NCBI GenBank assembly: GCA_035079385.1
Contig: JAVHKY010000004.1
Span: forward strand, 14,725,001 to 14,789,000
DNA length: 64,000 nt
Direction of reading: 5' to 3'
DNA from: Aspidiotus rigidus
Lineage: Eukaryota > Arthropoda > Insecta > Hemiptera > Diaspididae
Part shown: positions 33,548 to 45,433 of the stretch, in pieces
Layout: the number at the start of each line of letters is the position of its first letter
Numbering within the stretch: position 1 is the stretch's first letter
The notes under the pieces: model-generated
What the model was told of the DNA's origin: nothing
The model's database searches: none
What the model saw: only the letters and a program-made list of their open reading frames with translations
Position numbers and translations under genes: made by a program

Positions 33548-34666
33548 CACTCCTCTTGTGTACTAATTTTTGTGGTACTTTGACCCCCTTTTTAGTATGT
33601 TTATCAGGAGACCATTTTAAACATAATCCACGAAAAAAAGCTTTGCCGGCATTTATTTCCATTTATTCTTATTTTTGAGCCTAATCTTCCTGGGTTATTA
33701 AGGAGTGGAGCAGATGTCTTTCATCCAACCTCCTTAAAAAAAAATTAAATTTTCTGGCATAGCCAAATAAATGAAAATCATGTTCCATGTCTTTTATATT
33801 TTATCAGTCATCATGAAATATTTCAGTCTAGGCTTCTACTAGGTCAAGTGTTCGTGAGATATTATTCGTTTACCCCTTTACCTCTCTTGGCGTCGTATAA
33901 GTCTTGTATGAGAAATATTTTGAGGTAATTGTGGGTGTTCTATATTTTGAGGTATCAACTTTCGGTGGGGCGAACGAGCGATCTCGCTGTTGTATTGGAA
34001 TGGTATGAGAAAATTCAAGTCTTTTTTGAGAAATATGGGGTAGCGCGAACTCGCTCCGCTCGTTCGCCCCCTGTCTCGCTGTTGTATTGGAATGGTATGA
34101 GACAATTCAAGTCTAGGGGACTTGGAAAAATTTCGACTATCCAGCCATATATGATAGGAAGAGGGACTTAAAAAACTTTACCTATCTTGGCGTCGTATAA
34201 GTCTTCTATGCGAAATATGAGGTAGCGCGAACTCGCTCCGCTCGTTCGCCCCCTGTCTCGCTGTTGTATTGGAATGGTATGTGACAATTCAAGTCTAGGG
34301 GACTTGGAAAAATTTCGACTATCCAGCCTTTATTTATTTAATTGTTTAATTATTCAATTATTTAAATATTTAATTATTTAATTATTTAATATTATTTATT
34401 TATTTATTTATTATTAATTCTTGTACTAGGTCAAGTGTTCGTGAGATATTATTCGTTTACCCCTTTACCTATCTTGGCGTCGTATAAGTCTTGTATGAGA
34501 AATATTTTGAGGTAATTGTGGGTGTTCTATATTTTGAGGTATCAACTTTCGGTGGGGCGAACGAGCGAACTCGCTGTTGTATTGGAATGGTATGAGACAA
34601 TTCAAGTGTAGGGGACTTGGAAAAATTTCGATTATTCAGCCTTTATTTATTTAATTATTTAATTTT

Positions 34667-35715
34667 AACAGGGAACCTGTTTTATGGGGGGCTATTTGAG
34701 AAATCTGGCGTCCGCCGTGCGCCGTCGGCCGTCCGCCGTCCAGCGAAAAACTTAGAAAAATGACGGCTCCTTAACGAAGTTAAACGAGGAACGCAGGGAA
34801 CCTGTTTTATGATTCGAATGAGATTTGGTATTGAAAATTCAAGGAAGCCTAGATCATATATAGCTCGACAGTCGAAATTTTTCCAAGTCCCTCTCCTATC
34901 ATATATGGCTCGAGAGTCGAAATTTTTCTAAGTCCCCCTCCTATCATATATAGCTCGAGAGTCGAAATTTTTCTAAGTTCCCCTCCTATCATCTATAGCT
35001 CGAGATTCGAAATTTTTTCTAAGTCCCTCTCCTATCATATATGGCTCGAGAGTCGTTATTTTTCTAAGTCCCCCTTCTATCATATATAGCTCGAGAGTCG
35101 AAATTTTTCCAAGTTCCCCTCCTATCATCTATAGCTCGAGAGTCGAAATTTTTCTAAGTCCCTCTCCTTTCATATATGGCTCGAGGGTCGAAATTTTTCT
35201 AAGTTTTTCGCTGGACGACGCACGGCGGACGGCGGACGGCAGATTTCTCAAATAGCCCCCCATAAAACAGGTTCCCTGTTAAAATTTCGACCCTCGAGCC
35301 ATATATGATAGGAGAGGGACTTAGAAAAATTTCGACTCTCGAGCTATATATGATAGGAGGGGGACTTAGAAAAATTTCGACTCTCGAGCTATATATGATA
35401 GAAGGGGGACTTAGAAAAAATTTCGAATCTCGAGCTATAGATGATAGGAGGGGAACTTAGAAAAATTTCGACTCTCGAGCTTTATATGATAGAAGGGGGA
35501 CTTAGAAAAATTTCGACTCTCGAGCTATATATGATAGGAGGGGAACTTGGAAAAATTTCGACTCTCGAGCTATATATGATAGAAGGGGACTTGGAAAAAT
35601 TTCGACTGTCGAGCTATATATGATCTAGGCTTCCTTGAATTTTCAATACCAAATCTCATTCGAATCATAAAACAGGTTCCCTGCGTTCCTCGTTTAACTT
35701 CGTTAGGGAAGCCGT
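34667..35715 (-). mobile_element. A-m-B composite repeat element, opposite orientation
   Basis: Order along the plus strand: B (34667), A (about 34762), m units, inverted B (to 35280), m units, inverted A (to 35715). Read on the minus strand this is A m B m' A' B', exactly the arrangement of 25064-26262, so the composite is a unit that moved as such. AATTTT precedes it and AATTTTT follows it, a possible 6-bp target duplication. Confidence 0.7.
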
Positions 35716-35757
35716 AATTTTTAATTATTCGATTATTTTATTATTTAATTATTTAAT

Positions 35758-35789
<32 letters not shown>

Positions 35790-36169
35790 TCTATTTATTT
35801 ATTCATTTATTTATTTATTATTAATTCTTCTACTAGGTCAAGTGTTCGTGAGATATTATTCGTTTACTCCCTTTACCTATCTTGGCGTCGTATAAGTCTT
35901 GTAAGAGAAATATTTTGAGGTAATTGTGGGTGTTCTATATTTTGAGGTATCAACTTTCGTGGGGCGAACGAGCGATCTCGCTGTTGTATTGGAATGGTAT
36001 GGAAAATTCAAGTCTTCTATGAGAAATATGGGGTAGCGCGAACTCGCTCCGCTCGTTCGCCCCCTGTCTCGCTGTTGTATTGGAATGGTATGAGACAATT
36101 CAAGTCTAGGGGACTTGGAAAAATTTCGACTATCCAGCCATATATGATAGGAAGAGGGACTTAGAAAAT

Positions 36170-37020
36170 TCTCTAATTATCAATTATATTAATTATTTAA
36201 TTATTCATTTATTCAATTATTTATTTATTTAATTATTTAATTATTCAATTATTTATTTGATTATTTAATTATATTAATTATTTAATTATTTATTTATTTA
36301 ATTATTTATTTATTTATTTATTTAATTATTTATTTATTTAATTATTTAATTTTTTATTTATTATTTAATTATATTAATTATTTAAATATTTATTTATTTA
36401 TTTATTTAATTATTTAATTATTCAATTATTTATTTATTTATTTATTTGATTATTTAATTATATTAATTATTTAATTATTTAATTTTTTATTAATTAATTA
36501 ATTAATTAATTATTATTTATTATTACGCAGGTGTACTCGCAAATTTCTGAATCACCCATGGGGTAGCGATTTTCTAATTGTTAATTATATTAATTATTTA
36601 TCTATTTAATTATTCAATTATTTAATTATTTATATATTTATTTATTTAATTAAATAATTATTATTTTCTAATTATTAATCATATTAATTATTTAATTATT
36701 TATTTATTTAATTATTTAATTTTTAATTAATTAATTAATTAATTAATTAATTAATTATTTATTATTATTACGCGGGTGTACTCGCGAATTTCTGAATCAC
36801 CCACGGGGTAGAGATTTTCCAATTATTAATTATATTAATTATTTAATTATTTAAATATTTATTTATTCAATTATTTAATTATCTATTTATTTATTTAAAT
36901 ATTTATTTATTTAATTATTTAATTATTTATTTATTTATTTAATTATTTATTTATTTAATTATTTAATTATTTAATTATTTATTTATTTATTTATTTATTA
37001 TTAATTATTATTATTATTAC
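36170..37020. repeat. TTTAATTATTTATT low-complexity array with GTGTACTCGCG spacers
   Basis: Nearly pure T/A tetranucleotide-like repeats (TTTA, TTAA, ATTATT) broken at about 36525, 36770 and 37020 by a roughly 50-bp block containing GTGTACTCGCGAATTTCTGA and CACGGGGTAG. The blocks are spaced about 250 bp. This is the internal part of element P. Confidence 0.75.
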
Positions 37021-37069
37021 GCGGGGTGTACTCGCGAGTTTCAAAATCGGGGTCTGGCGAGAGAAAAGA

Positions 37070-38289
37070 AAAAAAAAAAAAAGTTATGTAGAATATATTC
37101 TCCTAAATCGCACGACACAGGAATATTTCTCAGAGTTGTACAATTTTTTGCCAGAGGCCAACTTTTCAAGACTGAATTCTTGAAACAGGGTTAATTTTGA
37201 CGCTTCGTCGTTCGGAACATGATATCGAGACTCACAGGAGGGAATTTCCTAATTAGGTAGTTCAGTCAGTGTCCAGCGACTGCTAAAGAATGCATGACCG
37301 ATATTTCATAATATCTGTTCAACGGAATTTTACCTGTTGATCAGGGTCCCGGTACACGATCGCGAGTACTTTTTTTCAAGTAAATATACGTTAGTCGAAA
37401 CTTCTTTTTTCTCAATAAAAACCCCAGACGTTGGATACTTCACTCTTCACAATCTGTGGGCCTTTCCGAGTCGAAGAGTATGCCGTTGGTCAGTTCTGAT
37501 CGCGTTATCAAGTCGCTCCGAATTATTAGGTAATCGTGTGCAGACGCACTGACGTATACATATACCTACTTGGACTGTATATCGGTTTTTACTCGCCTGT
37601 ACAGCATATTTTTCACATAACGATTTAAAGAACTGTATGCATTTGTACGTGTCTGGTTGCACAGTCAGTCAGCTACCGGTGCTCGATACTCTACTTTCTC
37701 TCGAGATGAATATTGGCAACACCATACGCGATCTTCGATAAATACCTTGTACGATTACACGTTTGATATACCGAGAACATAATCATCGACGCGCGAGCAC
37801 TTCGTGACTCATCTGTGGCGCGCGAGTAATTAAGTTGTCCGAGTCTAATAAATCAGGCGAATTCCATACGTGACGTAATATGGAATCCGATTTTGAGGGT
37901 GGTTCACTTCTTAATGTCAATTTCTCTGCACTCTGTCTGATTGTCGAAAATAACGTGCGCGCTCGCCTGAAGTATACTGACCTATTGAGAGAGTCGTGAG
38001 TGATAAGAGATCCGTAACCTGAAATCTCCATTCTGCAGTAGTTGCAGCTCGTATTTAGAAAGAGTGAAAGGAACCTTTAGTTATCAGATTAGTGTGATAC
38101 AATACGTATATTTTGGTAGATTGTGGGCATTAATGCTTTACGTCGTCTCGGATAAGAGGTTCAGTACCTCATGCACGTAATAAGACCTTGTAAGATGACT
38201 TGAAAAAATGAATTTTTAGGTACTTGTTCTGAAGATTTTCAATTATGTCTTTCGTACAGAGCGACTCGTTAGATGGAATTTGTTTGCAT
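37070..38289. other. Gene A intron, unique sequence
   Basis: No repeat family recognised. An ATG frame of 82 codons on the minus strand (37783-38031; LRSEPPSKSDSILRHVW) has fairly even composition and a TGCAG just upstream of its start, so it might be an exon. Nothing else supports it. Confidence 0.35.
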
Positions 38290-38850
38290 TCAGATTGCTT
38301 AGTATCGTACTGTTAAAATCGAATATCTTTATTTCCTTAGAATATCTTACTGAATTATTAATGCCATTACTACATGGACAATTACAAACGGTTTCCGTTT
38401 CTCATCATCTAAGATTTAAAGAAATCCATCCCTGTACACCTCTTTTTTCACAAAATTTCCCGCAAAACCGTCAAACTTCTTGGTCTACATTCCCTCCCCC
38501 GATAAATGCACTCGTGCCTTAAATTTATCTTGCACTCCTCCAAAGGCTGCAACAAAGAACTTCTTCTCCATCTTTACAAGAGTCTTATTCGCTCGCGGCT
38601 AGATTATGGAGCTGCAATTTTATAACCTAGCCAACAAATTGGTCCTATTTTCAAACCTCTTCTCTCAGGGTGGTCTTGCGAGCCTTTCAACCAAGTCCTA
38701 AATTCAGTTCATGCGCTGAAGCTGCCGAACCTCCTCTCCACTTTCGTCGACTGAGTCTAATCGCCAACTTATTATCAACTGTCTCTCAATTCCTTCATCT
38801 CCCCATTTTAAATTCCATCCTCAAACCAAACAATAACCTTCCTATGACGT
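38290..38850 (+). pseudogene. Decayed non-LTR retrotransposon, reverse transcriptase C-terminus
   Basis: Broken plus-strand frames give TVKLLGLHSLP, LKFILHSSKGCNKELL, LHLYKSLIRSRLDYGAAIL (about 38570-38625), then LRAFQPSPKFSS, AEAAEPPLHFRRLSL (about 38710-38760) and LPILNSILKPNN. The LYKSLIRSRLDYG motif and the AEAxEPPLxxRR motif are hallmarks of the region after the RT domain in I/Jockey-type elements. It resembles the minus-strand relic at 54990-57720 (SKG and LYK words) and is probably the same family. Confidence 0.7.
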
Positions 38851-38961
38851 CATAAAACAGGCCACCCCCAAGCTATATATGATGAGAGGGAGACTGAAAA
38901 TTTTCGAGCTCCGAACTTTGCCGGCCGGGAAAAACCCGCCGATAAAACAGATTCTTAGTTA
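38851..38961 (-). mobile_element. A-m-B family fragment
   Basis: CATAAAACAGG, one m-like unit (AGCTATATATGATGAGAG) and an inverted B-like end (GATAAAACAGATTC). Heavily decayed; it follows directly after the non-LTR relic. Confidence 0.45.
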
Positions 38962-39379
38962 ACAAGAACGTCGTGCATAAAGGGACAGTTATTCTATAAT
39001 ATACATATGTGCATTTCCAAGGACCGACTAAGAGAAGCCTTAAGGAACCGTCCATGGGTAATCCATCATGGAATTCAGATACATTGACATCAGCATAAAC
39101 TCTAACCCGCTAATGAAGTCGTCAATGCTGGATTTTGGTATAGTTGATCCAACTAACATGATTTTCATGTGATTTGAGGACCAGACATCGAACAAGAACA
39201 AGATGGTAAAAGAAGGGAACGTGCTTCATATTTTTGAAAGTTTGTAGAGTTTTGAAGCGACTACCCCGGTTTGTAGATTGTGGCGCTGTCACTGAATCAG
39301 TTGCATAGGAAGTGTGATAGTCGATATATTGGCTTGGAGAAAAACGACACGATAGGTCCGGGGAGGTTGAAAGCGTACA
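38962..39379. other. Nothing definite; possible 5' part of R1 relic
   Basis: Lies just upstream of the R1 endonuclease remnant and could contain its N-terminus, but I see no motif that decides this. Confidence 0.3.
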
Positions 39380-40190
39380 GGGGTATGTTGCTGTGAAGGT
39401 GCCGATATGGTTGTCTACAGTCGCTATATCTCGCCAAATCGCCCCTTCCCGCAGTTTCAGGACTTCCAAGGTAAGTTGGAAGAAAGCTTGTCCAGACAGC
39501 GAAGTGAGAAATTCATTGTGGCTAGCGATTTTAATGCCTGGTCAGAAGAATGGCGCTCTGGGCGAAGTGGCAACCGTGGATTGCCTGCATTGGACTGGAA
39601 ACAGTCAACGAGGGCAGCACTTCTACTCGAGGATGGGTCCACTATTGATGTCACCTTTACCTCACAGAGAGCCTTGCCTGAAGAATAGAAGGCTGGGCAG
39701 TACTGGATAAGGAACTTTCTGGGAGCGATCATAGGTATGTCAACTTTTCCATCCACCGGGAAGTTGAGGTCGCTATTCCACAAAAGCTGGTGAGCGAATG
39801 GGCAGTCAGGAAGCTGAATAGCGACCGTCTGAAGGCTAGCTACCTTGCTCTCACATGAGACCAAGGAGAAGAGCATTGAAAAAATGCAGAGGTGGCAACA
39901 GAAAGGATGATAAAGACTATCACCAAAGCATTCAACGTAGCCATGCCCAGGTAAGGTCCACCAAATAAGAGAAGAGCCCCAATAATATTGTCCAATTAAG
40001 AACAGAGTGCAACCGTCGGTGCCAGATATACCAGCGTAGTAGAAGCCGCGAAAGGGCGCGGACTAGCTGGCTTGTAGGAGGTCGAAGAAAGCCATAAACG
40101 ACAGCAAGAGTGCTGCATGGAAAGAGTTGTGCGAGATGGCGGAGCAAAACCTACAAGATAGTGCCGAAGAAGCTGAAGGGCCTCTCAACA
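39380..40190 (+). pseudogene. R1-type non-LTR retrotransposon relic: endonuclease and linker
   Basis: Plus-strand frames with at least one shift show an apurinic-like endonuclease: VYSRYISPNRPFPQF, KFIVASDFNAWSEEW (the GDFNAW motif, about 39510), GSTIDVTFTSQ (about 39640) and SGSDHRYVNFSI (the SDH catalytic motif, about 39715). These motifs and their wording are those of R1-clade ORF2. A decayed linker follows to about 40190, where a satellite begins. The RT part reappears at 43640-44130, so the element was split by the satellite. Stops and shifts make it inactive. Confidence 0.75.
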
Positions 40191-40209
40191 ATCAGACGAA
40201 TGGAGCCGG

Positions 40210-43200
40210 ATGTTGGAGGGAGGGGGACTTGAAAGAATTTCCTCCGAGCTATATATGATAGGAAAAGGACTTGAAAAAATTTTCACTCCATTCCCGAGCT
40301 ATATATGAAGGGAGGTGATTTGGAAAAACGTCTACTCTCGATATGATAGGCGAGGGACCTAGAAACATTCCCATCCCCGAGCTACATATGATGGGAGGGG
40401 GACTTTGAAAAAGGTCTACTCCCGATATGATAGGAGAGGGACCTAGAAACATTTCCATTCCCGAGCTACATATGATGGGAGGGGGACTTGGAAAAATGTC
40501 TAAAGGGTGTCCACTTTTTTTCTGAAATGAAATTCATCGACTTTTCCAGACCATAATCTCCACTGAAAAGCAAAAAAAAAAAAAAAATTTTAGCTCGAAC
40601 TTTTTTTGACGTATCTCAAAAAATTACCTGACTTTGGGTAAAATTCCCAAAATTCCCTGACCTTTCCCTGTCTTCTAGATTTTCCAAACAAGTGGACACT
40701 CTGGTTCACTTTCTGATAGGAGAGACCTAGAAACATTCCCATCCCCGAGCCACATATGATGGGAGGGGGGTTTGGAAAACTGTCTACTCTCGATATGATA
40801 GAAGAGGGACCTAGAAACATTTCCATTCCCAAGCCATATATGATGGGAGGAGGACTTGGAAAAATGTCTATCATCGATATGATAGGAGAAGGACCTAGAA
40901 GCATTTTCATTCTCGAGCTACATGTGATGGGAGGGGGACTTGGAAAAATGTCTACAGGGTGTCCACTTTTTCTCTGAAATGAAATTCACTGACTTTTCCA
41001 GACCATAATCTCCACTAAAAAGCAAAAAAGAAAGAACAAATTTTAACTCGAATTTTTTTAACGTATCTCAAAAAATTCCCTGACTTTCGGTAAAATTCCC
41101 AAATTTCCCTGACTTTTCCCTGTCTTCCAGATTTTCCAGACAAGTGGACACCCTGGTCCACTCTCTGATAGGAGAGACCTAGAAACATTCCCATCCCCGA
41201 GCTACATATGAAGGGAGGGGGACATGGAAAAATGTCTACTCCCGATATGATAGGAGAGGGACCTAGAAACATTTCCATTCCCGAGCTACATATGATGGGA
41301 GGGGGACTTGGAAAAATGTCTACAGGGTGTCCACTTTTTCTCTGAAATGAAATTCACCGACTTTTCCATACCATAATCTCCTTTTAAAAGCTGAAAAAAA
41401 ATAAAAATAAAAAAAAAATAAGCTCGAAGTTTTTTTGACGTACCTCAAAAAATTCCCCGATTTTGGGTAAAATTCCCCAAATTCCTTGACTTTTCCCTGT
41501 CTTCCAGATTTTCCAGACAAGTGGACTCTTTGGTCCATTTTCTGATAGAAGAGACCAAGAAAAATTTTCATTCCCGCTCTATATATGATGCGAGGGGATC
41601 TTGGAAAAACGTCTACTCTCGATATGACAGGAGAGGGACCTAGAAACATTTCCATTCCCGAGCTACATATGATGGGAGGGGATTTGGAAAAACGTCTACT
41701 CTCGATATGATAGGAGAAGGACCTACATACATTTCCATTCCCAAGCCATATATGATGCGAGGGGACTTGGAAAAATGTCTACAGGGTGTCCACTTTCTCT
41801 CTGAAATGAAATTCACTGACATTTCCAGACCATAATCTCCACTAAAAAGCAAAAAAGAAAAATAAAAAAATTTTAGCTCGACCTTTTTTTGACGTATCAC
41901 AAAAAATTCCCTGACTTTGGGTAAAATTCCCAAAATTCCCTGACTTTTCCCTGTCTTCCTGATTTTCCAGACAAGTGGACACTCTGGTCCCTCTCTGATA
42001 GGAGAGACCTAGAAAAATTTCCATTCCCGAGCTACATATGTTGGGAGGGATACTTGGAAAAATGTCAGCTCTCGATATGATAGAAGAGGGACCTATAGGA
42101 GCATTTCCATTCCCGAGATATATTATGATGGGAGGGGGACTTGGAAAAATGTCTACAGGGTGTCCATTTTTTCAAAAAAAAAAAAATTCAGCTCGAACTT
42201 TTTTTGCTCAAAAAATTCCCTAAAATTCCCTGACTTTTCCCTGTCTTCCAGATTTTCCAGACAAGTGGACACCCTGGTCCACTCTCTGATAGGAGAGACC
42301 TTCTCATCCCCGAGCCTCATATGATGGGAGGAGGACGTGGAAATATGTCTACTCTCGATATGATAGGAAAGGGAACTAGAAAAATTTCCATTCCCAAGCC
42401 ATATATGATGGGAGGGGGACTTGGAAAAATGTCTACAGGGTGTCCACTTTTTCTCTGAAATGAAATTCACCGACTTTTCCAGACCATAATCTCCACTGAA
42501 AAGCTAAAAAAAAAAAAAAAAAAAAATTAGCTCGAACTTTTTTTGACCTACCTCCAAAAATTCCCGGACTTTGGGTAAAATTCCCCTGACATTACCCTGT
42601 CTTCCTGATTTTCCAGACAAGTGAACACCCTGGTCCACTCTCTGATAGGAGAGACCTAGAAAAATTTCTATTTCCGCTCTATATATGATGGGGGGGGGGG
42701 GATCTTGGAAAAATGTCTATCCTCGATATGATAGGAGAGGGACCTAGAAACTGGGAGGGAGACTTGGAAAAATGCCTACAGGGTGTCCACTTTTTCTCTG
42801 AAATGAAATTCCCTGACTTTTCCAGACCTTAATCTCCACTTGAAAGAAATAAAAAAAATTTAGCTCGATCTTTTTTCGACGTATCTCAAAAACTTCCCTG
42901 ACTTTGGGTAAAATTCCCAAAATTCCCTGATTTTTCCCTGTCTTCCAGATTTTCCAGACAAGTGGGCACCCTGGTCCACTCTCTGATAGGACAGACCTAG
43001 AAAAATTTCCCATCCCCGAGCCACATATGATGGGAGGGGGGTTTGGAAAAATGTCTACTCTCGATATGATAGAAGAGGGACCTAGAAACATTTCCATTCC
43101 CGAGCCATATATGATGGGAGGGGGACTTGGAAAAATGTTTACAGTGTGTTCACTTTTTCTCTGAAATGAAATTCACCGACTTTTCCAGACCATAATCTCC

Positions 43201-43570
43201 ACTAAAGAACAAGAAAAGAAAAAAAAAGTTCAGCACGAACTTTTTTTGACGTATCTCAAAAAATTCCTTGACTTTGGGTAAAATTTCCAAAATTCCCTCA
43301 CTTTTCCCTGTCTTCCAGATTTTCCAAACGAGTGGACACTCTGGTACACTTTCTGAAAGGGGGACCTAGAAAAATTTCCATTCCCGAGCTATATATGATG
43401 GGAGGAGATCTTGGAAAAATGTCTACTCTCGATATGATAGGAAAGGGACCTAGAAACATTTGCATTCTCGAGCTATATATGATGGGAGGGAGACCTAGAA
43501 AAACTTCTCCTCTCGATGTGATAGGAGGGGGGCATAGAAAAATTTTCATTCTCGAGCTATATATTTTGGA
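40210..43570 (+). repeat. Macrosatellite: m-type units alternating with eight copies of a CAGGGTGTCCACTT MITE
   Basis: Segments of m-variant units (GAGCTACATATGATGGGAG, GGGGACTTGGAAAAATGTCTA, CGATATGATAGGAGAGGGAC) alternate with about 200-bp elements that start CAGGGTGTCCACTT and end AAGTGGACACCCTG. The latter lie at 40503-40703, 40955-41155, 41323-41532, 41782-41986, 42156-42276 (deleted inside), 42436-42632, 42779-42973 and 43142-43343. The same flanks (GTCTA left, GTCCACTCTCTGATAGGAG right) enclose each one, so one insertion was amplified together with its host repeat. Unit lengths vary from 280 to 460 bp. Confidence 0.85.
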
Positions 43571-43639
43571 GTCCCTACAAGAGATCAAGGTCACTATAAC
43601 GTCCTTTTTTACACTAAGCTTATAGTAGGTTTAGGCCTA

Positions 43640-44130
43640 CTTTATTTTGGTTTTATTCTAGGTCGAGGCATCCTTAAATTCTCAATTCCCGGGGATGGCA
43701 ATGGCCAATCAACTTGAGAGCTATTTGAAGGAAAGAGATATTCACTAGTAGTCAGCACGGTTTTCAAACTGGACTCTGTACATCAGATGCTGGAGTCAGG
43801 CTGAAGAGAATAGCCAATAGCTTTGCGCAGCCGTCGGCCTCGACATAAGAAATACATTCAACTCAATTCCATGGGAGAGGATATACGAAACCCTCATGGA
43901 CGCAGAAGTGCCCGCATACCTGCTAAGTCACGACTAGTTGAAAGTTCAGTCCAACCACCTTCCGTTTGCAGGGTGTGTAAATTGAGACCAAGAATGTGAT
44001 AAAGTACCTAGGCATTTGATTTGACTCACAGGTGAGCTTCAGGCACCATTTCTTGATAGCAGCGGAAAAAGCAGGCAGGGTAGTTACACACCTATGCCAC
44101 CTGATGAGGATACTACGAGGAAGGAGAGAT
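43640..44130 (+). pseudogene. R1-type relic: reverse transcriptase fragments
   Basis: Broken frames give VGLDIRNTFNSIPWERIYETL (RT motif A with D-RN-FNSI, about 43835-43900), LMDAEVPAYLL, then VIKYLGI-FDSQVSF and FLIAAEKAGRVVTHLCHLM (about 43995-44105), the post-RT segment typical of R1. Motifs between them are missing, so it is internally deleted. Same strand and order as the endonuclease at 39380-40190, from which the macrosatellite separates it. Confidence 0.7.
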
Positions 44131-44462
44131 GAGCAAGAGGAAGGATTATGATGAGCACAGCCTTGTCAATCTCATTGAAGATACCATGCAGAAAGAGAGA
44201 GATGGTAAAGATCCAACGAAGAGCTGCGCTGAGGTGTGTAAGTGCCTATCGCACTGTCTCGACGGAGACTCTTTGCTGACCACCAATCGAGCTCCGCTTC
44301 TTGCTGAGAGAGAGCGCTGGTATTCGAAGCAGAAAAGAAGACGACTAACAATCAAGCGGTAGGAACCAGGTGAAGAAGAAGATGGACCGAGAATGAGATA
44401 CGCAAATTAAAAATTAAATGACGTTTAATAGAACGCTTTTACAAATTAAAAATGGTTTTATT

Positions 44463-44492
44463 TCAAGACGACGGTGTCGTTGAAACGTCGGT
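44463..44492 (+). ncRNA. Degenerate hammerhead-like motif
   Basis: TCAAGA, a CGAC-GGT-GTCG hairpin, TTGAAAC and GTCGG follow each other in the order CUGAnGA box, stem II, GAAA box, stem III of hammerhead ribozymes. The first box is eroded (TTCAAGA for CTGAAGA). Similar GTCGAAACGTCGG tracts are common remnants of PLE or retrozyme-like repeats in animals. Catalysis is not expected. Confidence 0.35.
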
Positions 44493-45433
44493 GCAGATAA
44501 TTGTGTTTTAATAAATTGAACGTCAGTACCTTGAAATAGGCAAATGCAGAACCCCGCTATGGCTCACTCAACACCTATGTACCGTCCATATCCAGGTGTG
44601 CAGGAAGAAGAGGAAGATCATCCCTGAAGAGAGAAGAAGATGAAGAGACTCCAATAGCGACCTATTATATCTAAGGTGGTGTTGTTGTTAAGTGTTCTTA
44701 TGTTTTGCGTGCCCGGGAGCCCTGCAGCATGGCAGTAAGGGGTTCGCCGAGGAGACTCTTCCAACACTGAAGTTAAACCCGAAGGGGTCGATTCCGGTGT
44801 TGGAGGAAACAGAATTAAATGCATACGAAACCCGCACACACTCCACCATGGAGGACGGGTGGCGCTGCATATGAGACACAAGCAATAACTCAACCTCATT
44901 AACTCCCTCAAAAACATCACACTCAAGATCAACTTAGAAACCGAAAAAGCATTCAGAAATTTAACCTATCTTCAAGTTCATTAGCATTATTATTTACAGA
45001 TAGAAAAAATTGCTTCCGCTTACGTGCCAACACCCAGCATCGACGGCTGTGTGTGGTCGAGCTAAAGAAAAGAATATTGCATAAATAAAGTACAAAGCGA
45101 ACAGGCAAAGAAGAAATCATAGCTGGTGTCCGAAGGAAAATAATTTATTGTCAACGATTATACAAAAAAAAAAAAAAAAATGATGTACAACTATAATAGC
45201 TATAAACAATAAATAAATATTTACCTTACTTTTGATTTTAGAACGTTATACCCTACATCAGTAATACAAAAAAACACACAAAGTACAAAAAAATGAAAAA
45301 GAAGAGAAACATATTTATAGCGAACTGATGAGTATGAAGGCTTTTTATTAATCTCTCGTACGTAGAAAATCACACGCGAGAGTTACTCATTAATTTTGGA
45401 CACTTGCGTCTCGCAACTAAGCGGCCAGTCATC

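Larger units (their letters stand above)
31041..33561 (-). mobile_element. Penelope-like element copy 2 with inverted ends
   Basis: The body reads on the minus strand (33118 to 31194). Its 3' part (31041 to about 31491) is repeated in inverted orientation at about 33109-33561 with only a few differences, so the element is bounded by about 450-bp inverted repeats that include the end of the GIY-YIG domain and the 3' untranslated sequence. Such inverted or pseudo-LTR arrangements are known for PLEs. Both ends contain a hammerhead-ribozyme-like motif and a C(UUCG)G hairpin. Confidence 0.85.
33109..33561 (+). repeat. PLE-2 right inverted repeat with second GIY-YIG fragment
   Basis: Plus-strand inverse of 31041-31491. 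It carries the nuclease C-terminal half (RIEEHKKAWEKGNLGESAF, then FIPEEGLIGLVYENDSNF) up to a TGA at 33404-33406, followed by the untranslated tail. The junction with the 5' part of the body lies in a word shared by both arms (CAGCTCCAAATAAGAATTG), hinting at a template switch at microhomology. Confidence 0.85.
33751..37069 (+). mobile_element. Composite AT-rich repeat element P, copy 1 (with nested insertion)
   Basis: Begins TTTCTGGCATAGCC, runs through TCAAGTGTTCGTGAGATATT, CTTGGCGTCGTATAAGTCTT and GGGGCGAACGAGCG blocks, m-type 45-bp units, long TTTAATTATTTATT tracts and repeated GTGTACTCGCGAATTTCTG/CACGGGGTAGAG blocks. It ends CGGGGTCTGGCGAGAGAAAAGA. A second copy with the same start and end but only 0.8 kb long is at 53656-54478, which defines the borders. 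Internal blocks recur at 34430 and 35835, so the interior was duplicated. An A-m-B element sits at 34667-35715. No coding sequence and no terminal inverted repeats were seen. Confidence 0.6.

Noticed and set aside
40210..43570. CRISPR-like alternation of repeats and spacers
   Set aside because: The spacers are themselves repeated, the unit sizes vary and the context is eukaryotic.
44618..44932. 104-codon minus-strand frame near 44.7 kb
   Set aside because: Overlapping frames are open on both strands over the same GC-rich patch, and no motif distinguishes one as coding.
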